Source of the DNA: Streptomyces fuscichromogenes
GTDB taxonomy: Bacteria; Actinomycetota; Actinomycetes; Streptomycetales; Streptomycetaceae
Assembly (NCBI RefSeq): GCF_014645815.1
Contig: NZ_BMML01000013.1
Coordinates: 186,001-250,000, forward strand
Length of the DNA stretch: 64,000 nucleotides
Direction of reading: 5' to 3'
Shown: one piece after another, positions 41,002 to 49,580 of the stretch
Position numbering within the stretch: position 1 is the first letter of the stretch
How the letters are laid out: every line of letters begins with the position of its first letter
The notes under the pieces: generated by a model
Seen by the model: the letters and a program-made list of their open reading frames with translations, nothing else
The model's database searches: none
Told to the model about the DNA's origin: nothing
Program-made: the position numbers and the translations under genes

Positions 41002-41478
41002 TCAGGTCCCCTTGGGCGGCTGGGGGGTGCCGTTCATCCGGGCGCGGTTCTCCGCGAGGAGTTCCTGGACGCGCTGTTCGACCTCCACGGGGTCTATGCC
41101 GAGGGCGCGGCCCATGTGGATGGACCACACCTCCGAGCGCACGTTGGTCTCGAAGTCCAGGTCGGCACGGACGTTCTCACGGGCGGCCTGCCGGTTCTGG
41201 CTCACCATCACGAACGTGGACAGGAAGATCGCCTCCAGACTGACGATCATGGTGAGCAGTCCGAAGGGGAACGGGTCCCAGATCGCGCCCCGGCCGAACA
41301 CGCCCTCGTTGCACACGATCCAGACCGCGAACCACACGGCGTGCAGATACACGAACGTCATCGTCCCGGAGAAGGCGGTGACGGCGTCCGCGATGCGGTC
41401 CTGGGTGCCGCGCAGCTGCGCGAGGACGACCTGTTCGTTCGCGATCCGAGGGGCCGACCGCTTCGGCGATGTGCTCAT
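41002..41478 (-). CDS. DUF1003 membrane protein
   Basis: A 158-residue protein with two close transmembrane helices in the middle (around FVYLHAVWFAVWIV and PFGLLTMIVSLEAIFLS) and charged ends. QNRQAARENVRADLDFETN after the second helix is the DUF1003 signature. The function is unknown. The ATG at 41478 follows GGCAGGAGAA. It lies downstream of the ABC-F gene on the same strand, separated by a hairpin. Confidence 0.85.
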   Translation of the reverse strand: MSTSPKRSAPRIANEQVVLAQLRGTQDRIADAVTAFSGTMTFVYLHAVWFAVWIVCNEGVFGRGAIWDPFPFGLLTMIVSLEAIFLSTFVMVSQNRQAARENVRADLDFETNVRSEVWSIHMGRALGIDPVEVEQRVQELLAENRARMNGTPQPPKGT

Positions 41479-41525
41479 GGCGATTCTCCTGCCAGGTGTC
41501 CAGCGATGATCGCAGCGTACGGTGC

Positions 41526-41551
41526 GGCTTCCCGCGCCCCTTCGGGGAGCC
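41526..41551. terminator. Hairpin after ABC-F gene
   Basis: A CCCCTTCGGGG tetraloop-like hairpin (41537-41547) flanked by GGCT and AGCC, just past the ABC-F stop. Its CCCGCGCCCC core resembles the dispersed repeat seen at 48988-49047. Confidence 0.5.
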
Positions 41552-41556
41552 CGCGG

Positions 41557-43197
41557 CTAGCGTTCGGTCACCTTGCCCGCCGCCACCTCCAGGCGGCGGT
41601 TGACGTGGATCGCGTCCAGCATGCGGCGGTCGTGGGTGACCAGGAGGAGGGTGCCCTCGTAGGAGTCGAGCGCCGATTCCAGCTGCTCGATCGCCGGCAG
41701 GTCCAGGTGGTTCGTCGGCTCGTCGAGGACGAGGAGGTTGACACCGCGGCCCTGGAGCAGGGCCAGGGCGGCACGGGTCCGCTCCCCCGGTGACAACGTG
41801 GCCGCGGAGCGCAGCACATGGTCCTGTTTGAGGCCGAACTTGGCCAGCAGGGTGCGGACTTCGACCGGTTCGGTGTCCGGTACGGCCGCGGCGAAGGCGT
41901 CCAGCAGGGACTCGGTGCCGTGGAAGAGCTTGCGGGCCTGGTCGACCTCGCCGACCAGCACGCCGGAGCCGAGGGCCGCGTGCCCGGCGTCCAGTTCCAC
42001 CCGGCCCAGCAGCGCTGCGAGCAGCGTCGACTTGCCCGCGCCGTTCGCACCGGTCACCGCGACCCGGTCCGCCCAGTCGATCTGGAGGGACACCGGGCCG
42101 AAGGTGAAGTCCCCGCGCCGTACCTCGGCGTCCCGCAGGGTGGCGACGACGGCGCCGGAGCGCGGGGCGGCCGCGATCTCCATGCGCAGTTCCCACTCCT
42201 TGCGGGGCTCCTCGACGACCTCCAGGCGTTCGATCATGCGCTGGGTCTGACGGGCCTTGGCGGCCTGCTTCTCGCTGGCCTCGCTGCGGAACTTGCGGCC
42301 GATCTTGTCGTTGTCGTTGCCCGCCTTGCGCCGGGCGTTCTTGACGCCCTTGTCCATCCAGCCGCGCTGCATCTGGGCACGGTCCTGGAGGGCGGACTTC
42401 TTGTCGGCGTACTCGTCGTAGTCCTCGCGGGCGTGCCGGCGGGCCGTCTCGCGCTCCTCCAGGTAGGCGTCGTAGCCGCCGCCGTAGAGGTTGATCTGGT
42501 TCTGGGCCAGGTCGAGTTCGAGGATCTTGGTGACCGTGCGGGTGAGGAACTCGCGGTCGTGGCTGACCACGACCGTGCCGGCGCGCAGGCCGGTCACGAA
42601 GCGTTCGAGGCGCTCCAGGCCGTCCAGGTCGAGGTCGTTGGTGGGCTCGTCGAGGAGGAAGACGTCGTAGCGGGAGAGGAGCAGGGAGGCGAGGCCGGCG
42701 CGGGCGGCCTGGCCGCCGGAGAGGGAGGTCATCGGCTGGTCGAGGCCGACGGCCAGGCCGAGGGAGTCGGCGACCTCCTCGGCCCGCTCCTCCAGGTCGG
42801 CGCCACCGAGGTCGAGCCAGCGTTCCAGGGCCGTCGCGTACGCGTCGTCGGCCCCTGGCGCCCCGTCGACGAGGGCCTGGGTCGCCTCGTCCATCACGCG
42901 CTGGGCCTCGGCGACCCCGGTGCGGCGGGCGAGGAAGGCGCGGACGGTCTCGCCCGGCCGCCGCTCCGGTTCCTGGGGCAGGTGGCCGACGGTCGCGGTC
43001 GGCGGGGAGAGCCGCAGTTCGCCCTGTTCGGGGGCGGTGAGCCCGGCGAGCAGACGGAGCAGGGTGGACTTGCCCGCCCCGTTGGCACCGACCAGCCCGA
43101 TCACGTCCCCGGGCGCGACGACGAGGTCGAGCCCGGAGAAGAGGGAGCGGTCGCCGTGCCCGGCGGCGAGGTTCTTGGCGACGAGAGTGGCAGTCAT
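41557..43197 (-). CDS. ABC-F family ribosome-associated ATPase
   Basis: A 546-residue protein with two ATP-binding cassettes and no membrane segment. Walker A sites are GANGAGKST in both halves, signatures LSGGQAARAGLAS and LSPGERTRAALAL, and Walker B sites VFLLDEPTNDLD and LLVLDEPTNHLD. A charged linker (about residues 235-320, including YADKKSALQDRAQMQRGWMD) fits the P-site-tRNA interaction motif. ABC-F proteins act in translation or protect ribosomes from antibiotics; which applies here is not visible. The ATG at 43197 is used. Confidence 0.92.
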   Translation of the reverse strand: MTATLVAKNLAAGHGDRSLFSGLDLVVAPGDVIGLVGANGAGKSTLLRLLAGLTAPEQGELRLSPPTATVGHLPQEPERRPGETVRAFLARRTGVAEAQRVMDEATQALVDGAPGADDAYATALERWLDLGGADLEERAEEVADSLGLAVGLDQPMTSLSGGQAARAGLASLLLSRYDVFLLDEPTNDLDLDGLERLERFVTGLRAGTVVVSHDREFLTRTVTKILELDLAQNQINLYGGGYDAYLEERETARRHAREDYDEYADKKSALQDRAQMQRGWMDKGVKNARRKAGNDNDKIGRKFRSEASEKQAAKARQTQRMIERLEVVEEPRKEWELRMEIAAAPRSGAVVATLRDAEVRRGDFTFGPVSLQIDWADRVAVTGANGAGKSTLLAALLGRVELDAGHAALGSGVLVGEVDQARKLFHGTESLLDAFAAAVPDTEPVEVRTLLAKFGLKQDHVLRSAATLSPGERTRAALALLQGRGVNLLVLDEPTNHLDLPAIEQLESALDSYEGTLLLVTHDRRMLDAIHVNRRLEVAAGKVTER

Positions 43198-43233
43198 CAG
43201 AACGCCGATCCTAATGTCCGTGGGGCGCGGGGG

Positions 43234-44256
43234 TCAGCGCGCCGTCGCCTGCACCAGGACGCTCCCGGCGGTGCGGGCCACGACGAAGGACCCGCCCCTG
43301 GCCGTCCTGCCGTCCAGGGGGATGCGGTGGCTGCCGGGCTCCAGGACGCCGTCGAAGAGTTCATGGGTGCGGGGGCGGGAGAACCGGTCCAGGCGGTACG
43401 CCGTGACCCGTACCCGGCAGGGCGTGATGACCTCCACGCCGGCGGCGCCGTCGGCGGCGACCAGGCGGGCGAGGCGGCGCTGCGGGAGCGGGCTGCGGTC
43501 AAGGGCGTGTTCGATCTGGGCGACGAGGAGCGGGACGATCGGGGCGAGCCCGTCCACGTAGGCCACCGCCACGCCGGTCCGCTCGAACGCCTGGCGTACG
43601 GCGGTCCGCTCCGTGTCACCGACCGCGGGACCGAAGGCGACGGCTCCGTAGCCGCGGAGTTCCTCGGCGGGGACGCCCTCGGCGTCGCGGGTGATGTCGG
43701 CGCCGATGCCGATGGCGCGCAGGGCCGCGGCCAGTCTGGCGAGAAGGGCGACGCGGGCGCCGATCAGCAGCACCCGGCGGCCGGGCGGCGGCCCGGAGTC
43801 CGCCAGGAGCGCGCCGAGGGCCTCTCGGTACCCGGGCCCGTGGAAGCGGAACGGGCCGATGCCGTGGTAGCCGTTGAGCTCCAGGTCGGCGTGTTCGGCG
43901 GTCTGCCAGGCGAAGTCCCGCCAGATGTAGTCGTCGCCGTCGCGCTCGATGACCGCGGTGACCGCGCCGCAGGCGAGGTCCTCGCACTCGGGGCAGCCGT
44001 AGACGACGTAGCGGCCGTCGGGCAGCGGGGCCTCGGACTCCAGCAGAAGGCTGCGGACCTGGGCGGTGAAAATCGCGGGCGGGACGTCGGAGGCGAGCGG
44101 GGAGACGGCGTCCAGGTCGGAGAGCTGGTACAGCAGCGGGTGACCGTCGACGACGAAGTCCACGAAGTCCCGGTGGAGCTGGTAGCCGCCGTCGGCGCGG
44201 ACACCGCCGGCGCGCATCGCCGGGGCCAGGCCGAAGGTCGCGTATGCGGCAGACAT
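43234..44256 (-). CDS. Conserved actinobacterial protein, annotated elsewhere as oxidoreductase
   Basis: A 340-residue soluble protein I do not recognise by function. Residues 80-130 contain YGCPECEDLACGAVTAVIERDG, whose CxxCx4C spacing could bind zinc. The middle has GRRVLLIGARVALLARLAAALRA, a Rossmann-like strand-loop-helix (about 180-205). The end is beta-rich with arginines. Relatives in Streptomyces are labelled oxidoreductase without experimental support known to me. The ATG at 44256 has GATACT 6 nt upstream and no ribosome site, suggesting a leaderless mRNA. It is divergent from the flavin oxidase gene only 65 bp away. Confidence 0.6.
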   Translation of the reverse strand: MSAAYATFGLAPAMRAGGVRADGGYQLHRDFVDFVVDGHPLLYQLSDLDAVSPLASDVPPAIFTAQVRSLLLESEAPLPDGRYVVYGCPECEDLACGAVTAVIERDGDDYIWRDFAWQTAEHADLELNGYHGIGPFRFHGPGYREALGALLADSGPPPGRRVLLIGARVALLARLAAALRAIGIGADITRDAEGVPAEELRGYGAVAFGPAVGDTERTAVRQAFERTGVAVAYVDGLAPIVPLLVAQIEHALDRSPLPQRRLARLVAADGAAGVEVITPCRVRVTAYRLDRFSRPRTHELFDGVLEPGSHRIPLDGRTARGGSFVVARTAGSVLVQATAR

Positions 44257-44262
44257 GCTGTG

Positions 44263-44315
44263 AGTATCCCCAGAGCGGGACGATCTGAGCGCGGCATGAC
44301 ATATTCCGCTAACGT
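44263..44315. promoter_or_regulatory. Divergent leaderless -10 boxes
   Basis: GATACT (minus strand, 44268-44263) lies 6 nt before the ATG at 44256, and TAACGT (plus strand, 44310-44315) lies 6 nt before the GTG at 44322. The two promoters face away from each other within 65 bp and neither gene has a Shine-Dalgarno. Confidence 0.5.
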
Positions 44316-44321
44316 CACACT

Positions 44322-45266
44322 GTGCGGTCTGAACCGGGTGACGAAGTGATCGTGGTCGGTGGCGGGGTCGTCGGACTCACCACGGCGGTGGTGCTGGCCG
44401 AGGGCGGGCGCCCGGTGCGGGTGTGGGCCAGGGAGACCGGCGGGCTCACGACCTCGGCGGTCGCCGGTGCGCTGTGGTGGCCGTACCGCATCGAGCCGGA
44501 GGCCTTGGTCGGGGAATGGGCGCTCGCCTCCTTTGTCGTGTACGCGGAGTCGGCGGCGCGGCCGGAGGAGACGGGCGTACGCCTGGTCGAGGGCGTACAC
44601 GACGGCCTGCGGCTGGACGGGCTGGGCCCGTGGGCGGCCGAGGTGCCGGGACTGGCCGAGACCGCCGAAGGTCTGACGGGCCGGCTGCCGTTGATCGACA
44701 TGCCGGTCCATCTGGCCTGGCTGCGGGGACGGTTGGAGCGGGCGGGCGGGACGGTCGAGGAGCGGGCGGTGGGCGCGCTGGACGAGGTGCCCGCGCCGGT
44801 CGTGGTCAACTGCACCGGCCTCGGGGCCCGTTCCCTCGTCCCGGACCCGGCCGTGCGTCCGGTGCGCGGGCAGCTGGTCGTGGTGGAGAACCCCGGGATC
44901 AGCACCTGGTACACCTCCGACGAGGTGGCGGGGGGCGCGTCCGCGTACTTCTTCCCGCAGCCGGGCGGGCTGTTGCTCGGGGGTACGGCGGAGGAGGACG
45001 CCTGGTCGCTGGAGCCGGATCCGGAGGTCGCGGCCGGGATCGTGGCGCGGTGCGCGGCGGTCCGGCCGGAGATCGCCGGGGCGCGGGTGCTGGCGCACCG
45101 GGTGGGGCTGCGGCCGTACCGGCCGGCGGTCCGGCTGGAGCGCGAGCTCCGGCCGGACGGGCGGGTGCTGGTCCACAACTACGGGCACGGCGGGGCCGGG
45201 GTCACGGTCGCCTGGGGATGCGCCCGGGAGGCGGCCGGGCTGGCGGATGCCGGCCCGGCCGCCTGA
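44322..45266 (+). CDS. FAD-dependent D-amino-acid oxidase-like protein
   Basis: A 314-residue flavoprotein of the D-amino-acid oxidase (DAO) fold. VIVVGGGVVGLTTAVVLAEG is the FAD dinucleotide motif, AGALWWPYRIEP and GARSLVPDPAVRPVRGQL are conserved core strands, and VHNYGHGGAGVTVAWG is the C-terminal FAD signature of D-amino-acid oxidases. It would oxidise a D-amino acid to its oxo acid with release of ammonia and peroxide. The GTG at 44322 is the leaderless-looking start. Confidence 0.88.
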   Translation: MRSEPGDEVIVVGGGVVGLTTAVVLAEGGRPVRVWARETGGLTTSAVAGALWWPYRIEPEALVGEWALASFVVYAESAARPEETGVRLVEGVHDGLRLDGLGPWAAEVPGLAETAEGLTGRLPLIDMPVHLAWLRGRLERAGGTVEERAVGALDEVPAPVVVNCTGLGARSLVPDPAVRPVRGQLVVVENPGISTWYTSDEVAGGASAYFFPQPGGLLLGGTAEEDAWSLEPDPEVAAGIVARCAAVRPEIAGARVLAHRVGLRPYRPAVRLERELRPDGRVLVHNYGHGGAGVTVAWGCAREAAGLADAGPAA

Positions 45267-45322
45267 GCGGTCAGCTCGCGCGTTCACGCGGGGCGGTCAG
45301 CCCACGGGGACGCGCTGGACGG

Positions 45323-47275
45323 TCAGCCCGAGGGGACGTGCTGGACGGTGCGCGGGGCGCGCACGCCGTGCAGGGCGGTCTTCTCGGGGGCGGTCCACCG
45401 TGCGGAGGTCGCCCGGGTGAACGCGGCCGGGCCGCCGACCAGCGGGACCCTGGCCGTCGTCCGGGACAGGTCCACGGTGAGCGTCGGGGTGCTGGACGGC
45501 GGGTCGATGAGGTCCTTGTCCGTACCGGCGACGATCAGCGCCAGCCGGTGGCCCTTGGGCACGACGTGGTCGGTGGCGGCCAGGTCGATCGTGATCGTGT
45601 AGGCCTTGCCCGGGGTGAGCGGGACGCCCTTGCCGGGGTCGGCGTAGGTGCCGACGTCGGCCCAGCCGCGGCTGAAGACGGTGTAGTCGACGGCCTTGGT
45701 CCTGGCCGCGGTCCTCAGGAAGCAGGCGCTGTCGCCGGCCGTGCTCGCGCCCCAGCAGGTGCGGTCGGTGAGGGTGGTGATGCCCTCGGCGCCGTCGGCG
45801 TAGTCCCGGATGGTGTCGGGGCCGAGGTCTACCAGGACGGCGGTCAGGTGGGCCGTCGAGGTGGTCGGGGTGGCGGTGACGGTCACCTTGCCGGAACCTG
45901 ACAGCCGCAGGTCACGGGTGAGCGGCGCGGTGAGGAAGCCGGCCTTGTCCGCGGTGGGGGTGGCGAGCTGGGCGGCCCAGTCGGTCTCGCTCTGCTGCGG
46001 GTCGTCGGTGAACGTCTCGGTACCGGAGCCCCGTTGCAGGCCGAGGGTGCCGACGCCCGGCCGGGTGCCGGTGGCGGGGCGCAGGGTGGTGGTCCGCGTG
46101 CCGCTCGGCGGCCAGACGGAGGAGGTCACCCACTGGTCGGGGTGGCGCTCGATGTCGGCCATCGGCTCGCGGTCGATGCCGTTGTCGTAGCCGAGGAGTT
46201 CATGGTCGAACCAGCGGTGCAGGGTGTCGACCCAGGCGTCGCGCCGGTAGTCGAAGGGGTCGACGTGCCCGGTCTGGGAGAGCCAGATCTTGCGCTCGAC
46301 GCCGTTCTTGGCGAGGGCGTCCCACCACTGGCCGAAGTGCTTGGTGCGGACGTTGAGGTCCTGCATGCCGTGCACGAGGAAGACGCTGGCCTTCACCTTG
46401 GAGGCGTCCTTGACGTAGTCGCGCTCGGTCCACAGGCCGGTCCAGTCGCCGCTGCGCGGCGCGCCGTCGACCAGCTTCTGCTGCACGGCACCGCACTTGG
46501 CGTAGGCGTCGTCGCTCTCCACCGCGCCGGCCAGCCAGTCGGGCCCCGAGTCGTAGAGCGGGGCGCCCTGCGCGAAGTAGTAGTCGTACCAGGAGGAGAT
46601 GGCGCTGATCGGGACGATCGTCTTCAGGCCCTTGACGCCGGTGGCGGCCACCCCGTTGGCGATGGTGCCGTCCCAGCTCTTGCCGATCATGCCGGTCTTC
46701 CCGTTGGTCCAGCTCGCCTTCACGGTGGTGGTGCCGGTGCGGCTGCTGTACGCCTTGGCGCGGCCGTTGAGCCAGTCGACGACGGCCTTCGCGGACTGGA
46801 TGTCGGAGCGGCCGCCGACGTCCACGCAGCCGTCGGAGCGGTTGGTGCCGGCCAGGTCGACGCCCACGAAGGCGTAGCCGCGGGGCACGAAGTAGTTGTC
46901 GTAGAAGAGCGGCATCTGGACGACGTCGCCGTTCGCGTCGTACGTCTTCACCTGGCTCTCGTTGCCGCGTCCGCAGCAGGAGTAGTAGGGGCTGGCGTCC
47001 ATGATGACCGGTACCTTGCGGCCCTGCGCGGCGGGCTCGGCGGGCCGGACGATGTCGGCGGCGACCCGGTCGGTCCTCCCGTCGCCGTCCGAGTCCAGGC
47101 CGGTGTCCACCCAGACGGCCTCGCGGATGGCGTCGGCGTACGAGTAGACGGGTCGGCTCTCGCGAGGGGCGCCGGAAGCCTGGGCCGCGGCCGGGGTGAG
47201 GAAGGCGGCGATCAGGGCTGCGACGGCCGCGACGGCGAACGGTCTCCAGATCGTGAAGCGCGTGCGTTTCGGCAT
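45323..47275 (-). CDS. Secreted Xaa-Pro dipeptidyl-peptidase (S15/CocE)
   Basis: A 650-residue exported serine hydrolase. The signal peptide is MPKRTRFTIWRPF plus a hydrophobic run ending AAAQA. The X-Pro dipeptidyl-peptidase alpha/beta fold follows, with the nucleophile in GKSWDGT, the acid in VHGMQDLNV and the His in QTGHVDPF. A C-terminal beta-sandwich of the PepX_C type (from about residue 440) ends the protein. It should release X-Pro dipeptides outside the cell or act as an esterase. The ATG at 47275 has TAGCGT 7 nt upstream and no ribosome site. Confidence 0.92.
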   Translation of the reverse strand: MPKRTRFTIWRPFAVAAVAALIAAFLTPAAAQASGAPRESRPVYSYADAIREAVWVDTGLDSDGDGRTDRVAADIVRPAEPAAQGRKVPVIMDASPYYSCCGRGNESQVKTYDANGDVVQMPLFYDNYFVPRGYAFVGVDLAGTNRSDGCVDVGGRSDIQSAKAVVDWLNGRAKAYSSRTGTTTVKASWTNGKTGMIGKSWDGTIANGVAATGVKGLKTIVPISAISSWYDYYFAQGAPLYDSGPDWLAGAVESDDAYAKCGAVQQKLVDGAPRSGDWTGLWTERDYVKDASKVKASVFLVHGMQDLNVRTKHFGQWWDALAKNGVERKIWLSQTGHVDPFDYRRDAWVDTLHRWFDHELLGYDNGIDREPMADIERHPDQWVTSSVWPPSGTRTTTLRPATGTRPGVGTLGLQRGSGTETFTDDPQQSETDWAAQLATPTADKAGFLTAPLTRDLRLSGSGKVTVTATPTTSTAHLTAVLVDLGPDTIRDYADGAEGITTLTDRTCWGASTAGDSACFLRTAARTKAVDYTVFSRGWADVGTYADPGKGVPLTPGKAYTITIDLAATDHVVPKGHRLALIVAGTDKDLIDPPSSTPTLTVDLSRTTARVPLVGGPAAFTRATSARWTAPEKTALHGVRAPRTVQHVPSG

Positions 47276-47282
47276 GGGGCGG

Positions 47283-47288
47283 ACGCTA
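47283..47288 (-). promoter_or_regulatory. -10 box of leaderless S15 peptidase mRNA
   Basis: TAGCGT on the minus strand ends 7 nt before the ATG at 47275; no Shine-Dalgarno is present. Confidence 0.5.
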
Positions 47289-47496
47289 CCTGGGTCAACT
47301 CCCGTGCAGAAGGGGGCATCTGGGGGACCGTCAGGCGGATTGCGGCCGAATGGCGATCGTGTGACAGCAGGTGCCATGGACAGGCCAGGGGCCACAGGGA
47401 CTGAATAGGCTCCGAACAGTTTCACGCTCCATCGACTTGGCGCTGTCCGCCGCGGTGCGGCGGGGCGCCTCGGCCCCCTACCGACCTGGAGTTCTC

Positions 47497-48966
47497 GTGC
47501 ACCGCAGAATCCTCGCGCCGGGCGCCCTCGCGGCGGCCTCCCTGCTGCTGGCGATCCCGGCATCGGCCGCGAGCTACAGCCCCGGCGCACCGGGCATCGG
47601 CGACCCCTACTACCCGTACTACGGCAACGGCGGCTACGACGTCTCCCACTACGACCTCCGGTTGCAGTACCAGCCGGCCACCGACGAGCTGGCGGGTACG
47701 GCGACGATCCTGGCGCGCACCACCGAGGATCTGTCCAGCTTCGACCTGGACTTCCTGCTGGACGTGAGCGAGGTTCGGGTCAACGGGGTGAAGGCGGACT
47801 TCGCCACGTCCGGCCAGCACGAACTGGTCATCACCCCCAGGGCGCCGCTGGCGAAGGGCACGCAGGTCACCGTCGTCGTCCGCTACAGCGGGGTGCCGTC
47901 GACGAAGAGCGCGTACGGCTTCGACACATGGCACCGCACCCCGGACGGGGCGGTCGCGGCGGACGAACCCGAGTCCGCCTGGTGGTGGTTCCCGAGCAAC
48001 GACCACCCGCTGGACAAGGCGACCTACGACGTGTCGGTGGCCGTCCCCGACGGCACCCAGGTCATCTCCAACGGCCTGCTCCAGTCGACGAGTTCGAAGC
48101 TCGGCTGGACCCGGTACAACTGGCGGCAGAACAAGCCGCAGGCGACGTATCTGGCCACTCTGGCGGTCGGGAAGTTCGACATCACCACCAGCACGTCGGA
48201 GGGCGGAGTCCCGGTCGTCAACGCCTACAGCGAGGACCTCGGCGACAACGACGGGGCGGCGCGGGCGAGCGTGGAGCGCACCGGTGAGCTCGTCGACTGG
48301 CTCTCCGGCTACTTCGGGCCGTATCCCTTCAGCTCGGCCGGCGGGTACGTGCCGAACACCACCACCGGGTACGCGCTGGAGACGCAGACCCGGGTCTACT
48401 ACAGCCCGAAGCAGTTCGCGAACGGCGCCAACACCTCCGTGGTCGTGCACGAGCTGGCCCACCAGTGGTACGGCGACGACGTCTCCCTCAAGGGCTGGAA
48501 GGACATCTGGCTCAACGAGGGCTTCGCCCGCTACGCCCAGTGGCTGTGGTCGGAGCACGAGGGCGAGGGCACGACGCAGGAACTCGCCGACTACGTGTAC
48601 GCGTCACATCCGGCGGACGACGCGTTCTGGACGGTGAAGCCGGGGGATCCCGGCCCCGACGACCAGTTCGACATCGCTGTCTACGACCGGGGGGCGCTGG
48701 CCGTGCAGGCGCTGCGGAACGCGGTCGGTGACGACGCGTTCTTCGCGATCCTGAAGGGGTGGCCGAAGGAGCACGCGTACGGGAACGCGTCCGTGGCCGA
48801 CTTCGAGGAGTACGCGGAGAAGGTGTCGGGGAAGTCGCTGTCCGGGTTGTTCGATGCGTGGCTGTTCCAGCCGACGAAGCCGGCGGTGCCTGCGGCGAAG
48901 GCCGTGGGGGCCGTTGCGCAGCCGAAGTCGTGGAAGCAGATCGAGGCTACGAACGACGTGCACTGA
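47497..48966 (+). CDS. Secreted M1 family metallopeptidase
   Basis: A 489-residue exported zinc aminopeptidase. The signal peptide RRILAPGALAAASLLLA ends near ASAAS. The catalytic motif is HELAHQW (about residues 318-324), with the third zinc ligand Glu in WLNEGFARY 18 residues on. The exopeptidase motif usually written GAMEN is replaced by GYALETQ, as in several Streptomyces M1 proteins. The GTG at 47497 follows TGGAG by 7 nt; the longer frame adds 42 poor residues. It is divergent from the S15 peptidase gene, so both may serve peptide scavenging. Confidence 0.92.
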   Translation: MHRRILAPGALAAASLLLAIPASAASYSPGAPGIGDPYYPYYGNGGYDVSHYDLRLQYQPATDELAGTATILARTTEDLSSFDLDFLLDVSEVRVNGVKADFATSGQHELVITPRAPLAKGTQVTVVVRYSGVPSTKSAYGFDTWHRTPDGAVAADEPESAWWWFPSNDHPLDKATYDVSVAVPDGTQVISNGLLQSTSSKLGWTRYNWRQNKPQATYLATLAVGKFDITTSTSEGGVPVVNAYSEDLGDNDGAARASVERTGELVDWLSGYFGPYPFSSAGGYVPNTTTGYALETQTRVYYSPKQFANGANTSVVVHELAHQWYGDDVSLKGWKDIWLNEGFARYAQWLWSEHEGEGTTQELADYVYASHPADDAFWTVKPGDPGPDDQFDIAVYDRGALAVQALRNAVGDDAFFAILKGWPKEHAYGNASVADFEEYAEKVSGKSLSGLFDAWLFQPTKPAVPAAKAVGAVAQPKSWKQIEATNDVH

Positions 48967-48987
48967 GCATGTGCCGGGTGCGGTGAG

Positions 48988-49047
48988 TGGGGGGCTGCCG
49001 GCCGTGTGCGGCTGGTCGCGCAGTTCCCCGCGCCCCTGGCGGGGCGC
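48988..49047. repeat. Dispersed Streptomyces intergenic repeat
   Basis: A 60-bp element with GGCTGGTCGCGCAG and TTCCCCGCGCCCCTGGCGGGGCGC, the reverse-oriented relative of the dxs-tail element at 14863-14923. It fills the gap between the M1 peptidase and macro-domain genes and can fold as a terminator-like hairpin. Confidence 0.65.
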
Positions 49048-49538
49048 TATGCGGAGGCGTCTCCACCGTGGTCGTAGATCGTGACCCCGATACCCCGCGC
49101 CACCAGCCGCTCGGTTATCAGCGGCTCGACCCGCGACCACTTTCCGCCCGCCAGTCCGCAGCCTATGCGGGGCATGTGCACGGAGGCGCCGCGTTCGGCC
49201 ACCTCGTCGGCGAGCTTGGCCAGGGCCGTGTCGATCGCCTCGTAGCGGACCGGGACGCCCTTGCTGCCGGTTCTGGTCCCCCGTTGGCCGATCATGTTGG
49301 CCACCCAGATGTACCGGTCGACGCGGACCAGCTGGACCGCGCCCAGCCCGAAGTCGTTGTGCGCACGGTCCCGGTGCCAGGCGCGGTACGCCTTCTCCGG
49401 CTCCGGCCAGCGGCGCGAGAGGGCCAGCACGAAGCCCTTTCCCCAGCCCCCCAGGTCGTTGCAGACGTGGGCGATCACCTTGACGCCCTTGCCCGACGGC
49501 GTGGTGGCGTCCCCCCGGATGTATGTGATCCCCGACAT
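49047..49538 (-). CDS. Macro-domain (ADP-ribose-binding) protein
   Basis: A 163-residue single macro domain. ITYIRGDATTPSGKGVKVIA, HVCNDLGGWGKGFVLALS and HMPRIGCGLAGGKW are the ADP-ribose phosphate loops, close to the Poa1p/ADP-ribose-1''-phosphatase and DarG groups. It could remove ADP-ribose from nucleotides, proteins or DNA; no DarT-like transferase is next to it. The ATG at 49538 lies 6 nt after TACGGT with no ribosome site, again leaderless-looking. Confidence 0.87.
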   Translation of the reverse strand: MSGITYIRGDATTPSGKGVKVIAHVCNDLGGWGKGFVLALSRRWPEPEKAYRAWHRDRAHNDFGLGAVQLVRVDRYIWVANMIGQRGTRTGSKGVPVRYEAIDTALAKLADEVAERGASVHMPRIGCGLAGGKWSRVEPLITERLVARGIGVTIYDHGGDASA

Positions 49539-49580
49539 GACGCCACCGTAGCCCTTGCCACTGACAATGGCCCTGACCTG

